DNA of 13,189 bases from positions 1-13,189 of the forward strand of contig DCUU01000055.1 of the NCBI GenBank assembly GCA_002328565.1. The letters run 5' to 3'. This DNA is from Candidatus Moranbacteria bacterium UBA2206. Its GTDB lineage: Bacteria; Patescibacteriota; Minisyncoccia; Moranbacterales; UBA2206. The notes beneath the pieces are model-generated. The model worked only from the letters and a program-made list of their open reading frames with translations, was not told where the DNA came from and ran no database searches. How positions within the stretch are numbered: position 1 is the stretch's first letter; every line of letters starts with the position of its first letter. Position numbers and translations under genes: made by a program. Below are positions 6,283 to 13,189 of the stretch, piece after piece.

Positions 6283-7570
6283 AATTTCCCAAAAGGCGTT
6301 GTTTGATATCCGAAAGGACATCGCGCATATTAGGCCAATTTATTTCTTGATAAGTAATTATATTTGCCGCTGAAATATCTGAAATGGAGGGAGAATTTAT
6401 TTTAAATTGATAATCTTTTCCAAAATTATCTATCAGATCAGTCGTCAATATTTTACAGCCATATGAATTAAATGGCCATAGATGTTTCTTGAGATAGCAA
6501 GCGTTGCTAAATTTAATATCATCTTCCTTAACTAAGATTGGTTTTCTCTTTAGGTAGGTTTTTAATATATTCTCTCCCGCGATTTCTTTTTTATTCTGTC
6601 CCGAAATTAGATAATATTTGTTAGTATCTTGAGTGAAAAAAATTGTTCCTGATGGGTGGGGCCGGCTGATGGAAAAAACCTTATCACGTTGATATAGACC
6701 AATTTCTTCTTCATTGGCAGGAATTATGTCATCCCAATTATAACCTAAAGCCAAAAAAGTTTCCGGATTGTTAAATGGTACCACCTTCCCTTCTTCGACT
6801 AAAAACACTCCGATATCGAAAGAAAGAAGTGTCCCGTTAGAAAAGCCAAGAGGGTTGTCATAATCAACTGAATATTTTTGCAAAAAAGATTCATCCTTGA
6901 TTAGTGCTTGATTTTTTTCGAAACTTGAGAGAAAAGCTTTTTCGCTCACAAAAGGTCGAAGACTATTAGCTATGAGCTTATAATAATTTTCATTAATTAC
7001 GAACAAGGTATTTTCGGGATAATTTTCTGTTTCAACTATATCGTCTCCCTTTTCTATGTACCCAATTTCTTCATTAGATGCTTCTTGAAAATTATCTTGT
7101 GAATACCCCAGCGTTTCGAGAACTTTTGGCGAAGAAAATCTTCTTGTTTTTTCACTTGAAATTAGGAAAAAATTTCCAGAATTTTTAATAAGCATTCCAT
7201 CTAAGAATATGGCGGGTTGTGAGGATGTCGGATAGGAAAAAGCGATAAAAGTCCTTCTTAATTCTACCGTATCGTTTAATAGATCAGGATGATTATTTTC
7301 GGTAGTTATTTCAAATTCAATGGTGGATATTTTTTTTCTTGAATACATGTCGATAATTTTTTCATCAGGAGAAATGTTTTCATAGCCCAATTCATTTTTT
7401 GATGATTTGGGATTTTTAAAATCAAAGGTTAGTTCTTCTTGAGGAAAGAAAGTGTTTTTTGCAAAATATAAAATGGTTAGTAAAAAACAAATAAAAACTA
7501 AAATACGTGCAATAAGATAAATTTTTTTCCAAGATGGTTCTAGGACTATATTTTTAGTTGGGTTGAACAT
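6260..7570 (-). CDS. Membrane-anchored protein with four ~60-residue repeats
   Basis: A 436-residue protein with a single N-terminal membrane segment (about 17-36) and a long, probably extracytoplasmic, region. That region holds four spaced repeats starting near residues 124, 186, 245 and 307 (spacing 62, 59 and 62). Each runs like a short beta unit: a turn such as DGMLI, NGTLL or SGTIF, then a hydrophobic pair (GNFFLI, NYYKLI, GVFLVEEGK, KYYLISGQNKK). In the better copies LETLGY or FLALGYNWDDI and an acidic EEIG.Y segment follow. Similar repeats of the type YLI-x-GKKR...GY.W occur, from memory, in secreted proteins of several bacterial phyla, often without known function. C358 and C372 near the end could form a disulfide. 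Its ATG overlaps the stop of the upstream GT-C gene by one base (TAATG), implying coupled translation. Function unknown; a surface or glycan-binding part is a guess. Confidence 0.75.
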   Translation of the reverse strand: MFNPTKNIVLEPSWKKIYLIARILVFICFLLTILYFAKNTFFPQEELTFDFKNPKSSKNELGYENISPDEKIIDMYSRKKISTIEFEITTENNHPDLLNDTVELRRTFIAFSYPTSSQPAIFLDGMLIKNSGNFFLISSEKTRRFSSPKVLETLGYSQDNFQEASNEEIGYIEKGDDIVETENYPENTLFVINENYYKLIANSLRPFVSEKAFLSSFEKNQALIKDESFLQKYSVDYDNPLGFSNGTLLSFDIGVFLVEEGKVVPFNNPETFLALGYNWDDIIPANEEEIGLYQRDKVFSISRPHPSGTIFFTQDTNKYYLISGQNKKEIAGENILKTYLKRKPILVKEDDIKFSNACYLKKHLWPFNSYGCKILTTDLIDNFGKDYQFKINSPSISDISAANIITYQEINWPNMRDVLSDIKQRLLGNYGYGETR

Positions 7571-9321
7571 TATTTTAGTAAATAAATTTTGCCTAAAATT
7601 AGATGGGTTTCAGCTTGAGGCAAAACTAATTTTCCACTTAAAGAATTTTTTCCTATCGTTTTGTTTTCTATGAAATAGTTCTCGACTGGTTCTAATCTAT
7701 CAACGAGATTGTTTTTTGAATAAAAATCTAAATTATCATTGGGAATGATGAGATAAACATTATCGAATTTTTCAAGATCGATTTTTTCCAAATCTTGCGG
7801 ATTGAAAAAATAAACCGCTTGCAAACCATAGAGAAAATTCATTGGTCCGCTCATCATCGCCCAATTTTCTCCCGTAGCTTTTTGATCGACAAGAACGAGG
7901 TCGCCCTTTTTGAAATTATGGCTAATTTTTTCAATTTGCGCAAGCAGATTTTGGTTTGGAATTGATCTTAGAAAATAGAAAAGCATCAGTGAATTTCCAG
8001 CTAAAAATAAAACTAAAAAAGCATAAATAATTATTTTTCGGCGAAAAAATTTTTTCAAAAAAATAACTGAATAAAGAATGCTAACGGGAATTATAGCGAA
8101 CATAAAACGTCTGAGCATCCAAGGATGATCGCCGGAAATGTTTGGATAGATGACATATATAAAGGCCGGTAAGATTATCAAAAACGGGATGAGTATTCTG
8201 ATTTTTTTCTCTCGCAAGGATAATGCAAATCCAGCTAAGCCTAAGAGGAAAAAAATGAGCAGTCCATAAAGATAAAATATCTTCATAATTTGCCAAATGG
8301 AAAGGAGGGGATTGGATGGCAAAAAAGAATTATTCGAAGATTCAAGAAAAGGTTTAATGACGGCTTTGGCAATGGAAATGAAAAATTGCCAGTCAATGAA
8401 AATATTTAAGGCATAAAGAGTAATAATGGCAAGAAACAAAAAAATAATGTTTTTATCCAATAAAACTCTGAATGGATGATGATTTTTAAATTTCAAGAAA
8501 AATAGAATTATAGCAACCAACAGAAAAGCTAAGCCTTCGATGCGGGTAAAAATCAAAAGGCCGAATATCAAAAAAGAAATAATAAAGTATGATTTTTTCG
8601 GATTATCCCAAAAAAGAACAAAGAAATAAATGCCAAGCCAAACCAGCGTCAAAGCTAAATTTTCACTGAGAGTAAATTTAAAAAACCAAAAAGAAGTGAA
8701 AACAGTAGCGGATAAAACCCAAGTTAGAAGGGCGGAAAAAGGCGATAGTAGCTTTTTGGCTAAAAGATAAAAAGCGCAAGAGAAAACAAAAAAGGAAACT
8801 CCATTAGCGAGTGTCAAACCGAAAAGGCCGAAAAGAGAGAAAAATGAAGCTAGCCAGACGATGTAGCCAAGAGGAAAATGAGTTATTAAATCGCCATTTT
8901 CTTTGTAGCTAAAACCAGGAAAATTCAAAGCTTGCCCTGGGCCATAAATTTTGAAAAATTCTTTTGTTGCTGGAGAGGAAAAAGTTAATTTGTGATTTTG
9001 GGAAAGATGGACAGCTGCTTCGCTAAGCGATCCTTGGTCTCGGCCGGAAAAAATTGTTGGTTGGGAAAAAAAAGAAAAGAGAATAATAAAGAATATAACT
9101 AAGAATAAAAAACCCAGCTCACTTTTAGTTGGCTTGATTTGAGAAAAATTTTTCCAAATCAAATAACCTAAAAATGAACCAGCACCAATTACATAAAGTA
9201 GGATAACGGCCGTATAAAAAATGCCCAAAAAAGCCAAGATTAAAGAAAGCCAAATTTGACCCAAGAAAAGCAGGATAAAAACAGAGAATAGTTCTTTTTT
9301 ATTTAGCGGTGTTTCAAACAT
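7570..9321 (-). CDS. Polytopic GT-C membrane glycosyltransferase, PMT/ArnT-like
   Basis: A 583-residue membrane protein with about a dozen hydrophobic helices over residues 11-450 and a soluble C-terminal part of about 130 residues. After the third helix comes the first external loop with GRDQGSLSEAAVHL (93-106); an acidic residue in this loop is the hallmark of GT-C enzymes, and the RDQG form is common in PMT/GT39-like proteins of uncultured bacteria, from memory. FTLSENLAL (216-224), FTRIEG (258-263) and HPWMLRRFM (399-407) are further polar islands between helices. Such enzymes move sugars from polyprenyl-phosphate carriers to proteins, lipids or glycans outside the membrane; donor and acceptor here are unknown. 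It follows the two-TM gene by 18 bases and is coupled to the repeat protein. AAGGGA sits only three bases before the ATG; a possible promoter lies at 9332-9359. Confidence 0.8.
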   Translation of the reverse strand: MFETPLNKKELFSVFILLFLGQIWLSLILAFLGIFYTAVILLYVIGAGSFLGYLIWKNFSQIKPTKSELGFLFLVIFFIILFSFFSQPTIFSGRDQGSLSEAAVHLSQNHKLTFSSPATKEFFKIYGPGQALNFPGFSYKENGDLITHFPLGYIVWLASFFSLFGLFGLTLANGVSFFVFSCAFYLLAKKLLSPFSALLTWVLSATVFTSFWFFKFTLSENLALTLVWLGIYFFVLFWDNPKKSYFIISFLIFGLLIFTRIEGLAFLLVAIILFFLKFKNHHPFRVLLDKNIIFLFLAIITLYALNIFIDWQFFISIAKAVIKPFLESSNNSFLPSNPLLSIWQIMKIFYLYGLLIFFLLGLAGFALSLREKKIRILIPFLIILPAFIYVIYPNISGDHPWMLRRFMFAIIPVSILYSVIFLKKFFRRKIIIYAFLVLFLAGNSLMLFYFLRSIPNQNLLAQIEKISHNFKKGDLVLVDQKATGENWAMMSGPMNFLYGLQAVYFFNPQDLEKIDLEKFDNVYLIIPNDNLDFYSKNNLVDRLEPVENYFIENKTIGKNSLSGKLVLPQAETHLILGKIYLLK

Positions 9322-9331
9322 AGTCCCTTAT

Positions 9332-9359
9332 AGTATAGATTAAATTAGAATTAATACAA
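9332..9359 (-). promoter_or_regulatory. Candidate internal promoter before the PMT-like gene
   Basis: On the minus strand TTGTAT (9359-9354), 16 bases, TATACT (9337-9332). The -10 ends ten bases before the ATG at 9321, which again would give a very short leader. The -35 match is weak (three of six). Confidence 0.3.
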
Positions 9360-9969
9360 CAACTAAAAAAATTGAAAAAAGGATAAAGCTGAGAAAAATA
9401 GCCCAAAGGAAATAATGTTTTAAGAAAAATGGCTTATATTGAGACACTCTTTGACTAAGCTCGTCGATGTTTTGCCAAGTATTATTATTTGCATAGACTG
9501 CTCGCATAGCTGGCTTTCCATTCGAGGTGTACACTTGAAGATTTTTCGCATCAGATTCTTGAGGCGCATATCCTAAGATAAGGCAATATTTTTTGTCTTT
9601 CGAATCAGCAATTTTGGAAAATCTGAATTCATAAATATCTTTTCTTTTTAAATAGGAAAGCTCGACTGATCCTTCGCGGATAATTTTGGAGCAATTTTCA
9701 TCGGCTAGCTTAACTTTGACGGATGTCGGATTATTTAGTTTTTTCCCTCCACCTAGTAGTATCTCAACTTGAGTGAGATTTGCGCGTGTGGATTCAAATT
9801 TTCCGGAAAGTTCTTGACCCTTCGAGATTTTTACTGGGGAATTTTTTTGGAGGCTGTTTTCAAAAAAAATCAATTCTTTTCCAAATCTAAGAAAGATGCA
9901 AACTAAAAATATTGTCAAAATTAACAATAGGAATATTTTTCTGGAAAATTTAAATCCGGTTATTTTCAT
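9340..9969 (-). CDS. Two-TM membrane protein with external beta-type domain
   Basis: Not recognised by name. The 209 residues form an N-terminal hydrophobic segment (about 12-28), a polar middle region of about 150 residues, and a C-terminal hydrophobic segment (about 184-209) that ends the chain. The middle reads as alternating strands: SGKFESTRANLTQVEI (55-70), VKVKLAD (84-90), VELSYL (102-107) and YEFRFSKIADSKDKKYCLIL (113-132), with C93 and C129. This order resembles beta-sandwich domains found beside or fused to GT-C glycosyltransferases in CPR genomes, by memory of the pattern only. Its ATG overlaps the stop of the upstream GT-C gene by four bases (ATGA), so the two are translationally coupled, and the PMT-like gene follows after 18 bases. 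An accessory role for one of these enzymes is a reasonable inference. Confidence 0.7.
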   Translation of the reverse strand: MKITGFKFSRKIFLLLILTIFLVCIFLRFGKELIFFENSLQKNSPVKISKGQELSGKFESTRANLTQVEILLGGGKKLNNPTSVKVKLADENCSKIIREGSVELSYLKRKDIYEFRFSKIADSKDKKYCLILGYAPQESDAKNLQVYTSNGKPAMRAVYANNNTWQNIDELSQRVSQYKPFFLKHYFLWAIFLSFILFSIFLVVVLILI

Positions 9970-11435
9970 AAATAAAAATCTAATAATAATAAATTGAATA
10001 AATTATGCATAAAAAAAATAAACATCAAAACTAGTCCTGAGGATAAAATAAAATCAAAATAGTTTTCTTTTTTAATAGTTTTTGAAATCATGCCTAGGCC
10101 GATAAAAACCAGCGTAATATGGAGGGCGATATTGGGAAAGAAATATCTCCCTGGAGTTTGTAATTCTAATTTTCCATCTTGAACGAAATACTGCCAATCG
10201 GCCAGACGGATACCAGCTTGAAGGGCAAGAATCATCAAAATAAAGAAAATAACATATTTTTTTTCCGGCAAAAACTCGGGCTTCTTTTTTGAGAAAATAA
10301 AAAGAAATAGGCCGATGATTGAAATGAATTGAATAAGCCAGATGATGTTGATGAGGTTATCAGAAATCCAATTGCCAAAAGGCAATGTTCCCCAATAAGT
10401 CTTTGATGACAAAAGGATAAGCCCAAAATCAGCGTTTTTCATAAAATAACGGAAAAAACTTCCGGCTATTTCATTGAAATTTCCAATTAATGGTAAATAT
10501 TTTTCAAGAGTTATTGCGATAATAAAAAAGGAAACGGCTAGAAAAAAATATAACCAATAGACGGCTCTGACGTTAGTTTTCTTGGATAACTTTTTATATA
10601 CAAGAAAAGAAATCAGAAAGACAAAGACAGCCATGAGTATATAGGCAGTTCCCTTGACCCAAATTCCAAAGAAGATAGATGCTGCCATCAAAGTTAAGTT
10701 TTTCCAATCGAGTCCGTTTCTGAGAGAGAGAATTGCTCCCAGAAAAAAAGTAGCAAAAAATAAAATCAATAGGCAGTCATAGTTTATATAGGTATAGTAA
10801 AAAGAAAAGTGAGGCTGGAAAGAAATGATGGCAGTAAGAATCAGGCTGTGTTTTTTTGAAAAACCGATATTTTTTAAGATTAAATAGAAAATGAGAATAG
10901 TTATTGTTCCAAATAGAACTGAAAAGATTCGAAGAGTATAAAATCTGGTTAGGATGCTTTTTTCACTAAGCAATTTTTCAATTATGGCGCCAAGCTTATG
11001 ATACAAACTTTTTCCTGAAGAAGCTATATTTACCGGATATTCATCATTATATTGTTTCCATGGTCGGCTGTTGATTTCTTTTTCATTTTGACCATAGAAG
11101 CCTTGATCGAAAAGATTAGTTTCATATAAATTGCATTTGTCTTCTCCTCCGACACAGCGGATTTTTTCAGCCGTTTTTTTTATCTCTTCGCTATAGTTGA
11201 AACGTTGAACTAAATCACCCTCGTTGATTTTGCCTTTTTCGGTTTTCGGCCAATTTTTTTCTTTTGATTCGGCTAGATATTGAATAGTATTGTAATGCCG
11301 AGCTTCGTCATAACCATTAAAAATTGGAATGACAGTGAGAAGTACCAGTCCCTTTAAAAAGAAAATAGCCAAAATTAGGAATAATAGTAAGTGTGATTTT
11401 TTGCAAAAATCCTTAAATTGTTGAAAGTTTTTCAT
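9966..11435 (-). CDS. Polytopic GT-C-type membrane protein, DUF2142-like
   Basis: A 489-residue protein with one early hydrophobic segment (about 15-37), a long external loop up to about residue 165, then roughly ten helices. The loop opens with GYDEARHYNTIQYLAE (41-56), a DE..H arrangement that suits the catalytic loop of GT-C enzymes. FQPHFSFYYTYINYDCLLI (206-224) and QTPGRYFFP (426-434) match, as far as I recall, two conserved stretches of DUF2142 proteins. Loop cysteines C94 and C101 are close enough for a disulfide. A lipid-linked sugar transferase working outside the membrane is the likely role; the substrate is unknown. I chose ATG 11435. An in-frame TTG at 11471 would add twelve residues but lies inside the promoter. 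The GGAGGT at 11454-11449 is also inside the promoter spacer, so it would not be transcribed and the message would be leaderless. Confidence 0.8.
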   Translation of the reverse strand: MKNFQQFKDFCKKSHLLLFLILAIFFLKGLVLLTVIPIFNGYDEARHYNTIQYLAESKEKNWPKTEKGKINEGDLVQRFNYSEEIKKTAEKIRCVGGEDKCNLYETNLFDQGFYGQNEKEINSRPWKQYNDEYPVNIASSGKSLYHKLGAIIEKLLSEKSILTRFYTLRIFSVLFGTITILIFYLILKNIGFSKKHSLILTAIISFQPHFSFYYTYINYDCLLILFFATFFLGAILSLRNGLDWKNLTLMAASIFFGIWVKGTAYILMAVFVFLISFLVYKKLSKKTNVRAVYWLYFFLAVSFFIIAITLEKYLPLIGNFNEIAGSFFRYFMKNADFGLILLSSKTYWGTLPFGNWISDNLINIIWLIQFISIIGLFLFIFSKKKPEFLPEKKYVIFFILMILALQAGIRLADWQYFVQDGKLELQTPGRYFFPNIALHITLVFIGLGMISKTIKKENYFDFILSSGLVLMFIFFMHNLFNLLLLDFYL

Positions 11436-11442
11436 ATATTCT

Positions 11443-11471
11443 ATTATAACCTCCAAAATCAGTTTTGCCAA
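11443..11471 (-). promoter_or_regulatory. Strong candidate promoter for the minus-strand envelope cluster
   Basis: On the minus strand TTGGCA (11471-11466, five of six), a 17-base spacer, then a perfect TATAAT (11448-11443). Seven bases separate the hexamer from the ATG at 11435, so transcription should begin within a base or two of the start codon. The -35 overlaps the -35 of the divergent plus-strand promoter. Confidence 0.65.
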
Positions 11472-11493
11472 TATTTAATATTTGAGTTAGAAT
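11465..11493 (+). promoter_or_regulatory. Candidate promoter for the DUF4012 gene
   Basis: TTGCCA (11465-11470, five of six), a 17-base spacer, then TAGAAT (11488-11493, five of six). The start would be near 11500, giving a leader of about 75 bases that contains the hairpin at 11514-11541. The palindromic core TTGCCAA (11465-11471) provides the -35 of this promoter and of the opposite one. Confidence 0.55.
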
Positions 11494-11513
11494 TACAAGT
11501 AGTAGGGGAAAGC

Positions 11514-11541
11514 AAGTATTGCAAAATACTTTTTGTTTTTT
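11514..11541 (+). terminator. Terminator-like hairpin in the leader of the DUF4012 gene
   Basis: AAGTATT (11514-11520), loop GCAA (a GNRA tetraloop), AATACTT (11525-11531), then TTTGTTTTTT (11532-11541). The stem is perfect but has only one G-C pair, so it is weak. It lies between the candidate promoter and the DUF4012 ATG in the same orientation, the place expected for an attenuator. It may equally stop transcripts from upstream, or be chance in A+T-rich DNA. Confidence 0.4.
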
Positions 11542-11575
11542 CCGGCAAATTAATTTAACAATAAACAAAAAATAA

Positions 11576-12967
11576 ATGAAAAATTTTTTCACTAGGAGAA
11601 GAATGATTTTAATTGGGATTGCTCTAGTTCTTCTTGCGGGCGGGGTATATTTATTCAATTTTTCCAAAATTAACAAAAAAGATCTGGCCATAAAATCATT
11701 AGCGGTAATTAGCAAATTTTCTGGTCTTTTGCCAATTCCTGATGATGAAAAAAAGGAATTGGATGTTATAAATAAATTAGTGGAATATTTCACTAAAAAA
11801 GACGGTGTGACAAGGACTTTTATGCTAATGCTTCAAAACAATATGGAACTTCGCCCCGGTGGCGGATTTTTGGGTCAATATGCAATTTTGAAAATCAAAG
11901 ATGGGGAAGTGATTTCAACTTTTTTTGAAGATGCTAATCTTCTTGATCAAAGAATTGACGCTAAAATTGCCCCTCCATACCCTTTTACTCGGATGATGGA
12001 TATTAAAAAGTGGAAATTCCGCGATTCAAATTTTTCACCAGATTTTCCCACTAATGTGGAAAAAGCCAAATATTTCTATCGTCTAGCCGGAAGAAATTCT
12101 GATTTTGACGGAGTAATTGCGGTTAATGCTGAAGTTTTCAATGATGTTTTGGCGCTAACTGGTCCAATTACCGTCCCAGGGTATAATATTACATTTAACA
12201 GCACGGATGGAGCTTTGAAGCTGGAAGAGTATGTGGAAAAACGCTATATTATGAATCCTGAAATAGACACTCAAAATAGAAAAGAAATTATGAGAAAGAT
12301 GGCACCAATGATGATTGAAAAACTTTTTAGCTTGGGGAATATTACTAAAATGGCCGAGCTCGGACACAAGGAATTGCAAAATAGAAATGTGATGATAAAT
12401 TTCAAGGATCCGCAGTTGCAAAGTTTAATCGAAAGTGTTTATTGGGATGGTCGAGTGGCTAAGGATTGGAATTCGGATTATCTGATGATGGTGGATGCTA
12501 ATATGGGCGCTCTAAAAACCGATCACTATATCAAGCGAGATGTTTCTTATGACGTCGATTTGACGCTGGAGAAACCGACAGTGACACTTAATATCATTTA
12601 TAAAAATAATGCCACTTACGGCGATTGGCGCACTTCCGACTATCATTCATATCTGCGCGTCTATGTTCCGAAAGGTTCAACTTTCCTAGAAAGCAAAATG
12701 GTGAGCTTGGCGAATAAGGGTGAAGATTTTGAAAAAACATATTTCGGTTTTATCTGTCATGTATTAATCGGCAGGGAAACAAATGCGATAATAAAATATG
12801 AACTGCCGGCTGGTTTTAGTATTGATGATTACCGCTTGCTGATTCAAAAGCAATCTGGGGTAGGGAATATCCCTTTCAAGGTTCACCTAAAAACTAAGGA
12901 CGGAGAATATAACCAAGAACAAACGCTAGACAAGGATTTGAAATTTGAATTTCAAAAAGGGGATTAA
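11576..12967 (+). CDS. DUF4012 domain protein, membrane-anchored
   Basis: A 463-residue protein with a basic N terminus (MKNFFTRRR), one membrane segment (about 10-28) and a large outside domain. LMLQNNMELRPGGGFLGQYA (84-103) with ILKIKDGEV (104-112), then WKFRDSNFSPDFP (146-158) and FDGVIAVNAEVFNDVLALTGPI (177-198), are the conserved core of DUF4012 as I know it. The C-terminal 130 or so residues look beta-rich (VTLNIIYKNN, LRVYVPKGSTF). The biochemical role of DUF4012 is not established; such genes recur near polysaccharide and glycosyltransferase genes, which fits the neighbours here. No Shine-Dalgarno sequence precedes the ATG, which lies in an A-rich stretch; a promoter and a terminator-like hairpin lie upstream. 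The next gene starts fifteen bases after the stop. The family call is confident; the function is unknown. Confidence 0.88.
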   Translation: MKNFFTRRRMILIGIALVLLAGGVYLFNFSKINKKDLAIKSLAVISKFSGLLPIPDDEKKELDVINKLVEYFTKKDGVTRTFMLMLQNNMELRPGGGFLGQYAILKIKDGEVISTFFEDANLLDQRIDAKIAPPYPFTRMMDIKKWKFRDSNFSPDFPTNVEKAKYFYRLAGRNSDFDGVIAVNAEVFNDVLALTGPITVPGYNITFNSTDGALKLEEYVEKRYIMNPEIDTQNRKEIMRKMAPMMIEKLFSLGNITKMAELGHKELQNRNVMINFKDPQLQSLIESVYWDGRVAKDWNSDYLMMVDANMGALKTDHYIKRDVSYDVDLTLEKPTVTLNIIYKNNATYGDWRTSDYHSYLRVYVPKGSTFLESKMVSLANKGEDFEKTYFGFICHVLIGRETNAIIKYELPAGFSIDDYRLLIQKQSGVGNIPFKVHLKTKDGEYNQEQTLDKDLKFEFQKGD

Positions 12968-12982
12968 TTGTGAAAATAAACT

Positions 12983-13189
12983 ATGAAATCTTTTTTAGTT
13001 AAAATTGGGAAAACGCTTACTATTTTGAAAAAAGAAGGGATTATTAGTGGAGGAAAAAGATTTTTGAAAATTAGCTGGCAATATCTAAAAATGATGAGGC
13101 CTGTAAAATCCGGAGACATTCTTTTTATTGCTGGCGGGGCTGGTGGAGCTAGTGCAATTTATCGAGTACATAATCAAGCCGAAGAGCTT
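12983..13189 (+). CDS. Probable glycosyltransferase, N-terminal fragment (runs off window)
   Basis: Open from ATG 12983 to the right edge, 69 codons. It begins MKSFLVKIGKTLTILKKEG, a basic amphipathic lead-in, followed near residue 43 by GDILFIAGGAGGASAIYRVHNQAEEL. A hydrophobic strand, a glycine-rich turn and then YR..NQAEEL resembles the first beta-alpha unit of GT-B glycosyltransferases, in which the glycine loop lies near the active site. This rests on one motif, and the donor-binding half is outside the window. It is probably cotranscribed with the DUF4012 gene fifteen bases upstream. A GTG at 12970 is in another frame, so ATG 12983 is the likely start; no Shine-Dalgarno sequence is visible. 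Confidence 0.6.
   Translation, partial: MKSFLVKIGKTLTILKKEGIISGGKRFLKISWQYLKMMRPVKSGDILFIAGGAGGASAIYRVHNQAEEL

Noticed and set aside
6283..6321. N-terminal extension (MSFRISNNAFWEI) of the small four-TM protein
   Set aside because: It would overlap the upstream gene by over 60 bases, and later ATGs are better placed.
11449..11454. GGAGGT on the minus strand as the Shine-Dalgarno site of the DUF2142-like gene
   Set aside because: It is 13 bases from the ATG, longer than usual, and lies inside the 17-base promoter spacer, so it would not be in the mRNA if that promoter is used. It remains possible if transcription starts further upstream.
11436..11471. TTG start at 11471 adding twelve residues to the DUF2142-like protein
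   Set aside because: The added codons would cover the -35, spacer and perfect -10 of the promoter; ATG 11435 directly downstream fits better.
1..13189. tRNA, rRNA or riboswitch genes
   Set aside because: All gaps between genes are under about 145 bases and I found no cloverleaf or known aptamer core in them.

Overview
The window looks like part of a low-GC bacterial chromosome, most likely from the Candidate Phyla Radiation (Patescibacteria, perhaps a Parcubacteria-type lineage). This is inferred from the strongly A+T-biased sequence, tight gene packing, a DUF4012 protein, several GT-C-type polytopic membrane proteins, and the near absence of Shine-Dalgarno sequences. TGA is used as a normal stop (for example the ATGA overlap at 9966-9969), so the TGA-recoded Gracilibacteria/Absconditabacteria code does not apply. 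I cannot name a genus.

Layout. (i) 1-409, minus: the N-terminal third of peptide chain release factor 1 (prfA), running off the left edge. (ii) 528-5732, plus: rfbD (dTDP-4-dehydrorhamnose reductase), glyA (serine hydroxymethyltransferase), rfbA (glucose-1-phosphate thymidylyltransferase), galU (UTP-glucose-1-phosphate uridylyltransferase) and a GT4-type glycosyltransferase. (iii) 5731-5868: a 138-bp element with terminal inverted repeats, resembling a MITE, whose left end supplies the stop codon of the glycosyltransferase. (iv) 11435 down to 5875, minus: five tightly packed or overlapping genes for envelope proteins: a DUF2142-like GT-C protein, a two-TM protein with an external beta-type domain, a PMT/ArnT-like GT-C protein, a membrane-anchored protein with four ~60-residue repeats, and a small four-TM protein. 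(v) 11576 to the right edge, plus: a DUF4012 protein and the start of a probable glycosyltransferase.

Together the genes point to surface glycan synthesis. RfbA and RfbD belong to dTDP-L-rhamnose synthesis (rfbB and rfbC are not in the window), GalU makes UDP-glucose, the GT4 enzymes would use nucleotide sugars at the cytoplasmic face, and the GT-C proteins would use lipid-linked sugars outside. glyA (one-carbon metabolism) and prfA (translation) are housekeeping genes; glyA sits inside the sugar-nucleotide cluster with repeats on both sides.

The most unusual content is non-coding. Three intergenic sites carry arrays of a heptamer TACNAAT with conserved linkers, ending 4-9 nt before the start codons of prfA, glyA and the glycosyltransferase. 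A paired palindrome before rfbA differs between its two arms only by compensatory stem changes plus one loop base. At 11443-11493, two back-to-back promoters share one palindromic -35 core, each with a 17-bp spacer; one would give a leaderless mRNA and the other a leader containing a terminator-like hairpin. No RNA genes, CRISPR arrays or transposase genes were seen, and no gap between genes exceeds about 140 bp.
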